DNA of 64,000 bases from NCBI RefSeq assembly GCF_000158195.2, contig NZ_GL987994.1, positions 120,343 to 184,342 of the forward strand, given 5' to 3'. Position 1 is the first letter of the stretch; each line of letters starts with the position of its first letter. The notes beneath the pieces are model-generated. The model was not told the origin of the DNA, did not search any database, and worked only from the letters and a program-made list of their open reading frames with translations. The stretch is from Fusobacterium mortiferum ATCC 9817 (lineage in GTDB: Bacteria; Fusobacteriota; Fusobacteriia; Fusobacteriales; Fusobacteriaceae). Positions 1 through 8,546 of the stretch are shown here, piece after piece. A program made the position numbers and the translations under genes.

Positions 1-2
1 AA

Positions 3-202
3 GGCTCAAAATACCTAAGGTTTGCTTTGTTTAATGCAGCCATCTATGTAAGCTATTGGGAACCAACATTTTCTCAATATTTGAAAAAGAAACGAGTAGA
101 AGGCAAACATTATTATGTAGCAATATCTCATGTAGTAAAAAATTAGTTAGAGTTATTTTTCACTTAGAAAAAACAAATGAAAGATACAGTACAGTAATCT
201 AA
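3..202 (+). pseudogene. IS110-family transposase, frameshifted 3' end
   Basis: The frame opening at base 3 reads GSKYLRFALFNAA and then an SYW..F..YL segment, which is the C-terminal part of IS110/IS116/IS902-type transposases. It stops at 144-146. In the next frame, from 143, translation continues as KLVRVIFHLEKTNERY up to a stop at 200-202, which is the usual end of this family. The break sits in a run of six A at 137-142; a seventh A would restore one frame. The 5' part lies outside the window. It is probably a dead or damaged insertion sequence copy, although a base-calling error in the A run cannot be excluded. No terminal inverted repeats are expected for IS110 elements and none are seen. 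Confidence 0.75.
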
Positions 203-346
203 TTGTTCATAAATTTTAATACTGTCAAAAGGTTCTAACTAAACCTTCATTTTGTGATGTAAATTTCTAAATTAACAAATTTAAATTAAATTTTTTTATT
301 TTTGATTTGACATTTAATAGTTAGTCTTAACAGTTATTTATTAATT

Positions 347-430
347 AAAAAAGCCATTCGGTTGTACCCGAATGGCTTATTAAACAAGGTCGGGTACAAA
401 TCAGTTAAACTCGAAAAAGATTTGTACCAC
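347..430 (-). promoter_or_regulatory. Mutually exclusive hairpins ending in an intrinsic terminator (attenuator-like)
   Basis: Read on the minus strand, three copies of a GTACAA/TTGTAC element make competing stems. Segment 1 (430-419) has GGTACAAATC, which pairs perfectly over 10 bp with GATTTGTACC of segment 2 (402-388). Segment 2 also has TTGTACCCGA, which pairs over 10 bp with TCGGGTACAA of segment 3 (371-362). Segment 3 overlaps the left arm and loop of a terminator, AAGCCATTCGG (378-368) with CCGAATGGCTT (361-351), followed by a T run. This is the 1:2 / 2:3 / 3:4 arrangement of a transcription attenuator. No minus-strand gene follows before the left edge; the IS110 remnant lies there instead. 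Segment 1 begins 19 nt past the leader stop codon, which is farther than in textbook ribosome-stalling attenuators. Confidence 0.72.
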
Positions 431-448
431 AAGCAGAAAATATACTAC

Positions 449-523
449 TTAAAGTCCAAACCTCGACATATTATTATTGTTATTATTAAATTGTGCAGTT
501 AAACCAAAAATGTGAAACTTCAT
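449..523 (-). CDS. 24-residue leader peptide with six consecutive Asn codons
   Basis: ATG at 523 is preceded by GGAGG at 534-530 with a 6-nt spacer, and by a good promoter at 586-558. The peptide has 24 residues; positions 13-18 are Asn-Asn-Asn-Asn-Asn-Asn (codons AAT AAT AAC AAT AAT AAT, bases 487-470), and the stop is TAA at 451-449. A run of one amino acid in a short, well-initiated ORF just upstream of competing hairpins is the hallmark of leader peptides of amino-acid operons. By analogy it would sense charged tRNA-Asn and control a gene such as an asparagine synthetase or asparaginyl-tRNA synthetase. The target is not in the window. Its control function is inference. Confidence 0.65.
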   Translation of the reverse strand: MKFHIFGLTAQFNNNNNNMSRFGL

Positions 524-557
524 AATCTGCCTCCATAACAATTAAATCTATGTGTTA

Positions 558-586
558 AGAATACACCTTTTTTAAAAAAAAGTCAA
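558..586 (-). promoter_or_regulatory. Sigma-70-type promoter of the Asn-rich leader
   Basis: TTGACT (586-581) and TATTCT (563-558) are separated by exactly 17 nt. The predicted start near 551 puts the leader-peptide ATG about 28 nt into the transcript and the terminator about 200 nt in. Confidence 0.7.
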
Positions 587-623
587 TATTTTTTTGAAAA
601 AATATTTTTAATTTTAATAAATA

Positions 624-667
624 AAAAAAGAAGTTATAAAATTATAGTATATAATCTCATAACTTCT
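624..667 (-). terminator. Terminator after metK
   Basis: On the minus strand GAAGTTAT..(667-) pairs with ATAACTTC (637-630), extended by AT pairs, and is followed by a run of seven T. It lies just downstream of the metK stop codon. Confidence 0.75.
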
Positions 668-677
668 TCAAATTTTA

Positions 678-1832
678 CTATTTATTTAATATAGCTTTTA
701 ATTCTTCAACTTTATTTGTTTTTTCCCAAGGAATATCTAAGTCAGTTCTTCCAATATGTCCAAATGCTGCTAAGTCTTGATATTTGAATTTTCCACTTCT
801 TAATTCTAATGATTTTTCTATTCCTCTTGGTGTTAAATCAAATACTTTTTTAACAGCTTCAGCAAGCTCTATCTCACTTACTTTTCCTGTTCCAAATGTA
901 TCTACTTTTACTGATGTAGGTTCTACTACTCCTATTGCATAAGATAATTGTACTTCACATTTATCTGCTAAATCTGCTGCTACTATGTTTTTAGCTACCC
1001 ATCTTGCTGCATAAGCTGCTGATCTGTCAACTTTTGAAGGGTCTTTTCCTGAGAATGCTCCTCCACCATGTCTGAAGTATCCACCATAAGTATCTACTAT
1101 GATTTTTCTTCCAGTAAGTCCTGTATCTCCGTGTGGTCCTCCTATAACGAATCTTCCAGTTGGATTGATATGATATTTTTTAACATCAGCTGGATTTAAA
1201 TTATATGCTTCAAGTACAGGTCTTATTACTTTCTCTTTAACATCAGCTTTTATTTGCTCTTGAGTTACATCAGGATTGTGTTGTACAGATAGTACTATTG
1301 TATCAACGTGGTCAATCTTTCCATTTTCATCATAAGCTAAAGTTACTTGAGCCTTAGCATCAGGTCTAGCCCATGCTAATTCTTTACTTCTAGTCATTTT
1401 AGTTAATCTTACAAGAATTTCTCTAGCTAAAACTAAAGCAAGTGGCATAAGTTCTGGAGTTTCTTTTACAGCTCCACCAAACATTATTCCTTGGTCTCCA
1501 GCTCCACCAACATCTACTCCCATAGCGATATCAGGTGATTGAGCATGTATGGCGTTTAAAACACCACAGTTAGAGTCAAATCCCATTCCTTCTCTATATC
1601 CAATTTCATCTATCTTTTTTCTAACTATATCTTGGATATCAATATAAGTAGAAGTAGTAATCTCCCCACCAACAATAACTTGTCCAGTAGTACAGAAAAC
1701 TTCACAAGCTACTCTTGAACTAGGGTCATCAGCAAGACAAGCATCTAATACAGCATCAGATATTTGGTCAGATACTTTATCAGGGTGTCCAGGTGATACG
1801 AATTCAGATGTAAAATAAGTTAAATTTTTCAT
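678..1832 (-). CDS. metK: S-adenosylmethionine synthetase
   Basis: MetK makes S-adenosylmethionine from methionine and ATP in the cytoplasm. The 384 residues match the usual family length. Visible signatures are the N-terminal [13 protein letters not shown] segment, the [11 protein letters not shown] loop in the central domain and the [19 protein letters not shown] region near residue 260. The ATG has AGGAGG 8-10 nt upstream. The gene stands alone behind its own SAM-I riboswitch, so it is expected to be switched off when SAM is plentiful. SAM is also used by BioB, BioA and BioC encoded in this window. Family assignment is certain. Confidence 0.98.
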   Translation of the reverse strand: MKNLTYFTSEFVSPGHPDKVSDQISDAVLDACLADDPSSRVACEVFCTTGQVIVGGEITTSTYIDIQDIVRKKIDEIGYREGMGFDSNCGVLNAIHAQSPDIAMGVDVGGAGDQGIMFGGAVKETPELMPLALVLAREILVRLTKMTRSKELAWARPDAKAQVTLAYDENGKIDHVDTIVLSVQHNPDVTQEQIKADVKEKVIRPVLEAYNLNPADVKKYHINPTGRFVIGGPHGDTGLTGRKIIVDTYGGYFRHGGGAFSGKDPSKVDRSAAYAARWVAKNIVAADLADKCEVQLSYAIGVVEPTSVKVDTFGTGKVSEIELAEAVKKVFDLTPRGIEKSLELRSGKFKYQDLAAFGHIGRTDLDIPWEKTNKVEELKAILNK

Positions 1833-1871
1833 TTTTTATTTTCCTCCTAAAAATTAAACAAAAATATTAAT

Positions 1872-2012
1872 AAAAAATCCCTTCACCTAGATAGATGAAG
1901 GGCTCATAAGTCAAGTCCAAGTTTCTCATCCATCTATCAGGAGTTAGCACCACACTTGTAAAAGCAGGTTGCTGAGATGTCATAGGGCCAGTCCCTCAAT
2001 CTCTCTTGATGG
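1872..2012 (-). promoter_or_regulatory. SAM-I (S-box) riboswitch with terminator, upstream of metK
   Basis: The minus strand carries the S-box core: ATCAAGAGAGATTGAGGGAC at the 5' end (about 2010-1991), CTGGCCC, GACATCTCAGCAACC, GGTGCTAACTCC and then GATGGATGAGAA. It is followed by a terminator, CCCTTCATC..GGTGAAGGG (about 1903-1879), and a T run. SAM binding would stabilise the aptamer and allow termination before metK. Promoter, aptamer, terminator, ribosome site and gene are all in the expected order. Confidence 0.96.
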
Positions 2013-2035
2013 TCTACATTTTAAATTTACAAAAT

Positions 2036-2064
2036 ATTATATCATTAAATACTAAAAAAGTCAA
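2036..2064 (-). promoter_or_regulatory. Promoter of the metK riboswitch transcript
   Basis: TTGACT (2064-2059), a 17-nt spacer and TATAAT (2041-2036). The -35 box lies 4 nt beyond the satP stop codon, so there is no room for a satP terminator before it. Confidence 0.8.
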
Positions 2065-2067
2065 TAA

Positions 2068-2739
2068 TTATTTATTAAATATCTCTACTGAGATAGGAGA
2101 TTTATCTAATTGTATATTATTTCTTTCACTATTTCTAAATATTCCTAATGGTTTTCCAAGTGGTAAAAATTCTCTTCCAAAAGTTTTATTCAATACATTT
2201 GCAGCAGAACCATAAAATGACATAAGAGCAATTAATAATTCTGATATAGCAGCTAACATATGAGTGTAATGATAAGCTATTCCAAAAGATGAAAGTGCTA
2301 ATCCTATAAATAAGAAATCTATTAAGATAAAAATAATAAGTAATGTCTTGTTAGTTTCAATAGACCCTATTGTCATATATAGTGTAAAAATTAAATAACC
2401 TAAAAATACGAATCCAAAAGCTTTTGGGTCAGCAGCAGCTTTCATTGTTTCACCAAATACTCCAAGTTGTATCATCCAACCCATAGCCATTCCAAACCAA
2501 AAGAAAGCATATCCACCAAAGGCAGTAGTACCAAATACATTCCCATGTTTTATATCGTTTAAACAGGCTATAAGTTGTACAAAAGCTCCTAAAAATATTG
2601 CCCAAGGAATAACAAGTGATACTCCACTTACAATTCCAAATTTATTAGCTGAAGCTACGAAAGTAACAATAGCAAGTCCTAAAAGTCCAAGTGCTGAAGG
2701 ATCTGCTACTTCAATTTTAACATGATTATTTTGACTCAT
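2068..2739 (-). CDS. satP: Acetate/succinate transporter, GPR1/FUN34/SatP family
   Basis: This is a 223-residue integral membrane protein with six hydrophobic segments. It carries the family's N-terminal signature ADPSALGLLGLA, close to the consensus NPAPLGL, and GNVFGTTAFGGYAFFWFG near residue 65-85. SatP-family proteins move acetate or related short acids with protons across the cytoplasmic membrane. It is the last gene of the glutamate-fermentation cluster, where acetate is a direct product of citramalate cleavage, so acetate export or exchange is the likely role. It has its own promoter in the gap after citF. The C-terminal tail of about 25 residues is polar. Substrate and direction are inference. 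Confidence 0.85.
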   Translation of the reverse strand: MSQNNHVKIEVADPSALGLLGLAIVTFVASANKFGIVSGVSLVIPWAIFLGAFVQLIACLNDIKHGNVFGTTAFGGYAFFWFGMAMGWMIQLGVFGETMKAAADPKAFGFVFLGYLIFTLYMTIGSIETNKTLLIIFILIDFLFIGLALSSFGIAYHYTHMLAAISELLIALMSFYGSAANVLNKTFGREFLPLGKPLGIFRNSERNNIQLDKSPISVEIFNK

Positions 2740-2778
2740 TTTTTTCTCCTTAATTTATATAATTATAACACAAGGAGT

Positions 2779-2807
2779 ATTTTAACTATTTTTAAAAAAT
2801 TTGTCAA
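2779..2807 (-). promoter_or_regulatory. Promoter of satP
   Basis: TTGACA (2807-2802), a 17-nt spacer and TAAAAT (2784-2779), in the 113-nt gap between citF and satP. No terminator hairpin is visible after citF, so satP may be transcribed both from here and by read-through. Confidence 0.65.
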
Positions 2808-2852
2808 TCAAAAACAACAAAATAATGAAAAAAAATTAAAAATAATGAAAAA

Positions 2853-4394
2853 TTATTTCTTGATTTGTCTTACTACATCTACAACTGATCCATCTCTATA
2901 TTGAACAATAGCGACAATTCTATCTTCAAATTCTATAGGCTTTTCTTTGCCAGTCATTGATTCTGCTATTTCTTTTAACTCTTCAATAGTTTTAATTGGT
3001 AAATTAGAGTTTTTAAATTTTTCAATTAAATCTTTTCTTAATGGATTGATAGCGATACCTCTTTCAGTAACAAGTACATCAACTGTTTCTCCTGGAGTAG
3101 TTACAGTAGTAATTCTATCTTTTACAACAGATATTCTAGCATTAACTAGTTGAGAAACAATAATACAAAGTTTAGAACCAGCAGCTGTATCACTGTGTCC
3201 TCCAGATCCCCCCATGATAATACCATCAGAACCAGTAGTAACATTTACATTGAAATTAGTATCCATTTCAGTAGCACCGAGAATAACTATATCAAGTTTA
3301 TTTACAACAGAACCTTTATTATTAGCATTAGCATACATAGAAGCAGACATTTTTATATGATTAGGATTTTCTTTAGCTGATTTAATAGCATTTAGATCAA
3401 AACATTGAACATCAAATAATGCTTTAAATAATCCCTCTTTATACATATCAACTATATATCCAGTAATTCCTCCAGCAGCAAAACTACCTACAATATTTTT
3501 AGATTTCATTAAGTTTTTAACTTCAGCAGCAACTGCAAGAGATATTCCTCCAGCTCCTGTTTGAAAACTCATACCATCTTTTAAATATCCAGATTGCTCT
3601 ATAAATTTAGCAGTTAAGTCTGCAACTTTTAAACCAATAGGATTTTTAGTTATTTGAGTAGTTCCAGAAACTATTCCTTTAGGATCTCCAATAGCATCTA
3701 TTACTAAAACATAGTCAATTAAAGTTTGATTGATTTCTATAGTAGGATTTGGAAATGGAACTAAATTATCAGTAATAGCTACTACTAATTTAGCATTTTC
3801 TACATCAGAATGAGCATATCCTAAAGCTCCACAAGCTGATTTTCCATCTACTCCATTAATATTTCCATATTCATCAGAAGTTGGAGCTGCAACAAAAGCA
3901 ATATCTACTTCAACTTCTCCTGTTTCCATTATTCTAGCTCTTCCACCATGAGTGTGCATAACTGCAGGTTTTTGTAATTTACCTTCAGATATAGCTTGAG
4001 CTACAGGTCCAGACATATATCCAGCATATATTTGAGTAACTATTCCTTTTTCCATATATTCTACTACAGGTTTATGACAAGGGAAAATAGAACTTGCAAC
4101 TAATGTGATATCTTTATATCCTCTTTTAGCAATTTCAGCCATTATTAAATTTAAAACATAGTCTCCATTTCTTAAGTGGTGATGAAAAGAAACAGTCATA
4201 CCATCTTTAAGTGGAAGCTTATCCATCAATATTGATAAATCAGTATATAATTTATTATCTTCAGGGGTTATAGTTTTAAAATTACAATTTTTCTTAACCA
4301 CTCCTGTTGTATTAGCAAGATACCCATTGTAATGAGTTACTTTTCCATATCCTTCTATAAAATCAGGAACCTCTCTTCCTAAAATATTTTTCAT
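2853..4394 (-). CDS. citF: Citrate/citramalate lyase alpha subunit (CoA transferase)
   Basis: CitF exchanges the acetyl group on the acyl carrier subunit for the incoming citrate or citramalate. The 513 residues match the family length. The protein has the two-domain CoA-transferase fold signatures, including GRARIMETGEVEVDIAFVAA near residue 150-170 and GATEMDTNFNVNV, GGSGGHSDTAAG near 370-400. It follows citE by 23 nt. The neighbours are the methylaspartate-pathway genes, and no citrate transporter or CitC/CitX/CitG is present, so the likely substrate is citramalate, which would give acetate and pyruvate. Sequence alone cannot separate citramalate lyase from citrate lyase. Confidence 0.92.
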   Translation of the reverse strand: MKNILGREVPDFIEGYGKVTHYNGYLANTTGVVKKNCNFKTITPEDNKLYTDLSILMDKLPLKDGMTVSFHHHLRNGDYVLNLIMAEIAKRGYKDITLVASSIFPCHKPVVEYMEKGIVTQIYAGYMSGPVAQAISEGKLQKPAVMHTHGGRARIMETGEVEVDIAFVAAPTSDEYGNINGVDGKSACGALGYAHSDVENAKLVVAITDNLVPFPNPTIEINQTLIDYVLVIDAIGDPKGIVSGTTQITKNPIGLKVADLTAKFIEQSGYLKDGMSFQTGAGGISLAVAAEVKNLMKSKNIVGSFAAGGITGYIVDMYKEGLFKALFDVQCFDLNAIKSAKENPNHIKMSASMYANANNKGSVVNKLDIVILGATEMDTNFNVNVTTGSDGIIMGGSGGHSDTAAGSKLCIIVSQLVNARISVVKDRITTVTTPGETVDVLVTERGIAINPLRKDLIEKFKNSNLPIKTIEELKEIAESMTGKEKPIEFEDRIVAIVQYRDGSVVDVVRQIKK

Positions 4395-4417
4395 TTAAAA
4401 ACACCTCACCTCAATAA

Positions 4418-5290
4418 TTAATCAATAAGTCCCATTAATTTAGCCATATCTAAAGTATGAATAGCTCTGTTGATAATAGGAAGGTCAACCATTTTACCAT
4501 CTAATGAGAAAACTCCAAGTCCTTGTTTAGCAGCTTCTTCTTTTGCAGCCATAACTCTTTGAGCATGAGTAATTTCAGCCTCAGAAGGTGCATATCCTTT
4601 GTGGATAGTATCTATTTGTCTAGGATTAATACTTAATTTTCCTGTAAATCCAAGCATCTTAGCTTTTAATGTATCAGCCATAAGTCCTTCATAATCGTTT
4701 GTGTCTGTAAATGGAGTATCTATAGCATCAACTTTGCAAGCCTTACAAGCATTTATAATTTTAGTTCTAGAATATAATAATTCATCAGAGTTTTTAGTTC
4801 TTTTAACTCCTAAATCCACTGCAAGATCTTCTCCACCAAGTAGAACAGAAATTACTCTAGGACTAGCTTTTATAGTTTCATATACTTTTTCAACTCCATA
4901 AGTAGTTTCAACTAGTGGATGGATTTTTATACTTCCATGTTCAAATCCTTCTTCTTCTTCTATTTTATTTAATCTTCTATCAAGTTCAGTTATATCTTCT
5001 GGACAAGCTTTTGGAAGTAGAATAGCGTCAGGTTTAAGCCTAGCTATAATGTCAATATCTTTATCAGCAAATGGAGTAGACAAAGGATTTACTCTAACTA
5101 CTACTTCTACTGTATCATATTTCATAGTTTTTAAAGCTTCACTTACTAAAATTCTAGCTGCATCTTTTTCTGTTAAAGCAACAGCATCTTCTAAGTCAAA
5201 TATAACAGCATCTGAACCAAATACAGGTGCTGTTTGTAACATACCTGGATTATTTCCAGGCATAAATAGCATAGTTCTTCTTAATTTCAC
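4418..5290 (-). CDS. citE: Citrate/citramalate lyase beta subunit
   Basis: CitE carries out the C-C cleavage of the acyl-S-ACP intermediate, releasing a keto acid (pyruvate if citramalate) and regenerating acetyl-ACP. It is a TIM-barrel protein of 290 residues, the normal length. Key family segments are LRRTMLFMPGNNPGML at the start, AVIFDLEDAV with the Asp/Glu metal site, and LLGGEDLAVDLG around residue 150-160. It lies between citD and citF with short spacers (30 and 23 nt) and its own ribosome sites, as expected for a stoichiometric three-subunit enzyme. Confidence 0.94.
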   Translation of the reverse strand: MKLRRTMLFMPGNNPGMLQTAPVFGSDAVIFDLEDAVALTEKDAARILVSEALKTMKYDTVEVVVRVNPLSTPFADKDIDIIARLKPDAILLPKACPEDITELDRRLNKIEEEEGFEHGSIKIHPLVETTYGVEKVYETIKASPRVISVLLGGEDLAVDLGVKRTKNSDELLYSRTKIINACKACKVDAIDTPFTDTNDYEGLMADTLKAKMLGFTGKLSINPRQIDTIHKGYAPSEAEITHAQRVMAAKEEAAKQGLGVFSLDGKMVDLPIINRAIHTLDMAKLMGLID

Positions 5291-5320
5291 AATAATACAC
5301 CTCTCATTAAAGTTATAAGA

Positions 5321-5581
5321 TTATAGTCCTCTAGCTACAGCAGCTTCAATTCTAGCTCTTATAGTATAGTCAAGAGCTCCTTTATCTTGTGCCTGTACAA
5401 GAACACTATCAATTTCTAATTCTAAAAGTTTAGCTTTTATAACTTCTTTGATATGTTCTCCAAATTGTTTTTCAACAGTACTTTCTAACTCAATTTCTAT
5501 TCCATCTTCAGAAGGAGTAAGCATTAAAAATATGTCATTAGATTCTAAAGTTCCGCATTTAGCAGCTTTTTTTAATGTCAT
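5321..5581 (-). CDS. citD: Citrate/citramalate lyase acyl carrier subunit
   Basis: This small 86-residue subunit carries the 2'-(5''-phosphoribosyl)-3'-dephospho-CoA group. The modified serine of the family is present at position 14 in CGTLESND, where the common motif is AGTLESSD. The rest matches the family, including IELESTVEKQFGEHI and the DKGALDYTIRARIEAAVARGL end. A perfect terminator-like hairpin separates it from the methylaspartase gene upstream, so the three lyase genes may be expressed at a different level from the mutase genes. The genes needed to make and attach the prosthetic group (citX, citG) are not in the window. Confidence 0.93.
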   Translation of the reverse strand: MTLKKAAKCGTLESNDIFLMLTPSEDGIEIELESTVEKQFGEHIKEVIKAKLLELEIDSVLVQAQDKGALDYTIRARIEAAVARGL

Positions 5582-5607
5582 TTAATTCACCTCATTATAA
5601 TTAAAGG

Positions 5608-5635
5608 AAAAAGGTAGTCATATAACTACCTTTTT
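5608..5635 (-). terminator. Internal terminator or attenuator between methylaspartase and citD
   Basis: A perfect 11-bp stem, AAAAAGGTAGT (minus 5635-5625) with ACTACCTTTTT (5618-5608), 6-nt loop, ending in five T. It lies in an otherwise continuous same-strand operon, so it may reduce read-through into citDEF rather than end transcription completely. Confidence 0.7.
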
Positions 5636-5664
5636 CTTAAGTTTATTATATTTTTAAAAGAAAA

Positions 5665-6912
5665 CTATTTGTTTTTTCTTCTGTTTACTAAAGCTTCTAC
5701 TCTTGCCATTTCATTAAATACAATCATAAATCCTTCGTCAACACCCATTCCTGGTTTAGCGAGAACTTGAAGAGCCCCACAAGCCATTCCTATGTTAGTT
5801 GTAACTTCAGCAGATCTGTTAGTTTCGTTACAAGTTCCTCCACAGTAAGATCCAATTCCTACTTTGTTACAATAAAGAATTGCGTCAGCTATGTTGTTAA
5901 CTCCTCCTAAGTCAGGAGTTTTTATTTGAACTACGTGTCCAGCTTTTTTATCAGCAAATAATTTAATATCTTCTAAAGTATTACACCACTCATCAGCAAC
6001 TAACTCAACTTCAATTCCTCTTCTATCTACCTCAGCAGTTAAAGCTGCAAGAGCTTCGATTTGTTTATCTCTATCCTCTACATCCATAGGACCTTCAATT
6101 CTTAATTTAAATGGTTTAGCAGCTTCTACTAATGTAGCTATATAATCAGCCATTTTTACAGTGTCACAGTTAAATGCAGCACCAATAGTTCCATATACAT
6201 CTATGTGGAATATCGGATAGTACTCTGGGTTAACTCTCTTAGCTAAGATTCTATCTCTCAACCATTTTACATAGTCAAGTAAGATTTCTCCATGTTCTCC
6301 TAATTTTTCTTTAACGTTATTAATTAAAGCATGAGGAAGAACGTCTGCACCTTTGATTATCATTTTATCAGCATTCATATATCTATCGTCACCAGATTGA
6401 GTGAATATAGGTCTTTTTGTGATTTCTAATCCAGTGTTGTAGTCTGCTTGAATAACTTCAGCCATAGTTACTTTTCTAGCTTTAGCAACTGCATCTAGTA
6501 AAGCTTGAGTGATTCCATATCTGATAGCTGTATGTAATCTTTTTCCTTCAACTTGCATAGAATCAAACTCTTCAGCTAGAGTTTTAAAGTTATTTAAATC
6601 TCTTCCAATTAATTTTGGTGCAATCTCTTTTTCGATAACTGGTATAAAATCTTTAGCTAGGAATAGAGGATCTCTTCCACCTGCACCAGAGTATTGAACT
6701 GCAGCACAATCTCCAAAAGCAACTTGTCCATCTTCAAGTATTAATTGAACAGATATAGATTCTCCAGATTGTCTAATAGTTTCAAATCCAGGAGTAACAG
6801 TTTCTCCTAAGTAGAACATCCCATCATGTCCAGCTCCAGCTTTGATAGCTCTTTGGTCATCAAAGTAAAATCCTGTTTTTCCAGCTGAGCAAACTACATC
6901 TATAATTTTCAT
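5665..6912 (-). CDS. mal: Methylaspartate ammonia-lyase
   Basis: The enzyme removes ammonia from (2S,3S)-3-methylaspartate to give mesaconate, the second step of glutamate fermentation. At 415 residues it has the size of the clostridial enzyme, a member of the enolase superfamily. The metal and catalytic barrel regions are visible: FHIDVYGT, RIEGPMDVED, ELVADEWCN and the late segment QIKTPDLGGVNNIADAI with the family Lys. An AGGAGG site precedes the ATG. It follows glmE after a 139-nt AT-rich gap with a weak hairpin at about 6989-7024; a weak internal promoter is possible there. Confidence 0.97.
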   Translation of the reverse strand: MKIIDVVCSAGKTGFYFDDQRAIKAGAGHDGMFYLGETVTPGFETIRQSGESISVQLILEDGQVAFGDCAAVQYSGAGGRDPLFLAKDFIPVIEKEIAPKLIGRDLNNFKTLAEEFDSMQVEGKRLHTAIRYGITQALLDAVAKARKVTMAEVIQADYNTGLEITKRPIFTQSGDDRYMNADKMIIKGADVLPHALINNVKEKLGEHGEILLDYVKWLRDRILAKRVNPEYYPIFHIDVYGTIGAAFNCDTVKMADYIATLVEAAKPFKLRIEGPMDVEDRDKQIEALAALTAEVDRRGIEVELVADEWCNTLEDIKLFADKKAGHVVQIKTPDLGGVNNIADAILYCNKVGIGSYCGGTCNETNRSAEVTTNIGMACGALQVLAKPGMGVDEGFMIVFNEMARVEALVNRRKNK

Positions 6913-7051
6913 AATATATTCCTCCTAAATTTTTTTAAAATGTTTTATTTTGTATTTATAATACTAAATTTAACTCAAAAATTTCAAAATTTCAATAATT
7001 ATATAAAAGTTATTTTATTGAAATAATAACTATTTATTTAATATATGAAAA

Positions 7052-8509
7052 CTATTTTTTCTCAGGTCTTCCTATTAAAGTTCCTTTTCCAACGGCAAAA
7101 ATATCATCTACTGTCATTTGGAAAGTAACAGGTCTTCCTTCGAATTTTCCTCTTTCTTCTAATTGAGCCATATTGTAATCAGCTAATTCTTTACTTAATG
7201 GAACATTTCCTAAAGCTAAGTATCTAACTTTTCCTACATTATCTCTAGCAGGCATCATTTTACCAGCGTTATAAATTGAAGGAGCGAATGGAACATCAAG
7301 AACACCTTGCTCAAATGCTTTAACTATACCAATAGCCCAATCTCCATTTCCTAATTCATAGACTTTATCTAAAATACACTTAGTTTCAGCTTTAATTATT
7401 TCTATCTCTTTTTCTAATTCTGGAGAAGTAGAAAGTTTTTGTCCTCTAAGCAAGTTAAGAACCATTTTTGTAGCTCTTATACCAGCAGCATTTGCCTCTT
7501 TTGTAGGTACTCCAATAGCTTCGTGAGGAGTTTTAACTATAACTTTTGTAGCACCAGCTAATGCAGCAGCAGAAGCACCATTAGATATTACTCCAAATGC
7601 TTTAGCTTCATCTTCTGGGAATCCTCCCATCCATTGATGGAATACAGTAGTTAATTGAATATCATTATAACCAAACTCTTTAAAATACTCTTCAGCTTGT
7701 GATTCAAGAGCTCTTATAGCAGCTACGTCTTGAATTAAGTTTCCACATTGTCCATATCCTAAAGTTATATTTTTAACTCCTTGTTCAGCAGCCATTAATC
7801 CTTCAAGAATTCCAACAGCGTTTGACATTGAAGGAGGTACTAATGTTCCTGTTAATGGACCAAATGGTTCTCTGTTGATAGATACTCCATGCTCTTCATA
7901 CCATCCTACTAATCTGTCTACATATTGCCAGTCAATGAGAGTTTTTTCTAGTGAAACTGATTTAGCATAAGGAACATTATAGCTGATTCCTCCACCTTCA
8001 TCAGAAGTAAATCCAGCAGCTAACATTATTTCAGAAAGTAATCTAGCATCTGGAGTTCCATGTCTTAATTGTAAAGGTAAATTAGTAGCTTCTACAACTC
8101 TTCTACATCCTGTAACTCCATGGTTTACACCAGGAAATCCGTTAAGAAGAGATCTTCCAGCTTTTTTAGATTCCTCTATTCCTTTTTCACAATTTTCGTA
8201 TTTATTTTGTCTAGTGTAAGAGTCGATAGTACTTGGTAATAAATCAGCTCCTCCTTCAGTATCTAAGAAGTTTAAAAGCTCAATATGCTCATCAATTAGA
8301 GCAACTCCTGCTCTAGGTTGTGCTAAAGTTATTCCAGCTTTTTTAGCATCTAACAATTTTTTAGAAAAGTTTTTAGATGCAGGTAATGATTTATGGTATT
8401 TAACAGCTTCTTCAAGGTCTACATCTTTACCAGTAGGCCATCCTTTTAAAACTTCTTCTCTCACTTGGAAGAATTCTTCTTCGGTCCATTTTTTAAATTT
8501 AAGTTTCAT
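7052..8509 (-). CDS. glmE: Glutamate mutase epsilon subunit
   Basis: This is the catalytic TIM-barrel subunit of adenosylcobalamin-dependent glutamate mutase, which interconverts L-glutamate and 3-methylaspartate. It has 485 residues, the family length. Conserved stretches include [31 protein letters not shown] and [18 protein letters not shown]. It works with the small cobalamin-binding subunit encoded by glmS, and glmL sits between the two, which is the usual gene order S-L-E. It starts at an ATG behind AGGAGGAT. Confidence 0.97.
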   Translation of the reverse strand: MKLKFKKWTEEEFFQVREEVLKGWPTGKDVDLEEAVKYHKSLPASKNFSKKLLDAKKAGITLAQPRAGVALIDEHIELLNFLDTEGGADLLPSTIDSYTRQNKYENCEKGIEESKKAGRSLLNGFPGVNHGVTGCRRVVEATNLPLQLRHGTPDARLLSEIMLAAGFTSDEGGGISYNVPYAKSVSLEKTLIDWQYVDRLVGWYEEHGVSINREPFGPLTGTLVPPSMSNAVGILEGLMAAEQGVKNITLGYGQCGNLIQDVAAIRALESQAEEYFKEFGYNDIQLTTVFHQWMGGFPEDEAKAFGVISNGASAAALAGATKVIVKTPHEAIGVPTKEANAAGIRATKMVLNLLRGQKLSTSPELEKEIEIIKAETKCILDKVYELGNGDWAIGIVKAFEQGVLDVPFAPSIYNAGKMMPARDNVGKVRYLALGNVPLSKELADYNMAQLEERGKFEGRPVTFQMTVDDIFAVGKGTLIGRPEKK

Positions 8510-8546
8510 ATATATTAATCCTCCTTAATTATTCCTTAAAATAGTG

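Noticed and set aside
338-560. A T-box leader
   Set aside because: No stem-I specifier arrangement and no TGGNACCGCG T-box sequence; the structure fits competing hairpins after a leader peptide better.
2722-2904. 60-residue plus-strand ORF
   Set aside because: It lies across the satP promoter region and the citF 3' end, has no ribosome site, and its translation is low-complexity.
2853-5581. A citrate fermentation operon
   Set aside because: The CitDEF subunits fit, but there is no citrate carrier, oxaloacetate decarboxylase, citC, citX or citG, and the genes follow methylaspartase. Citramalate lyase fits better.
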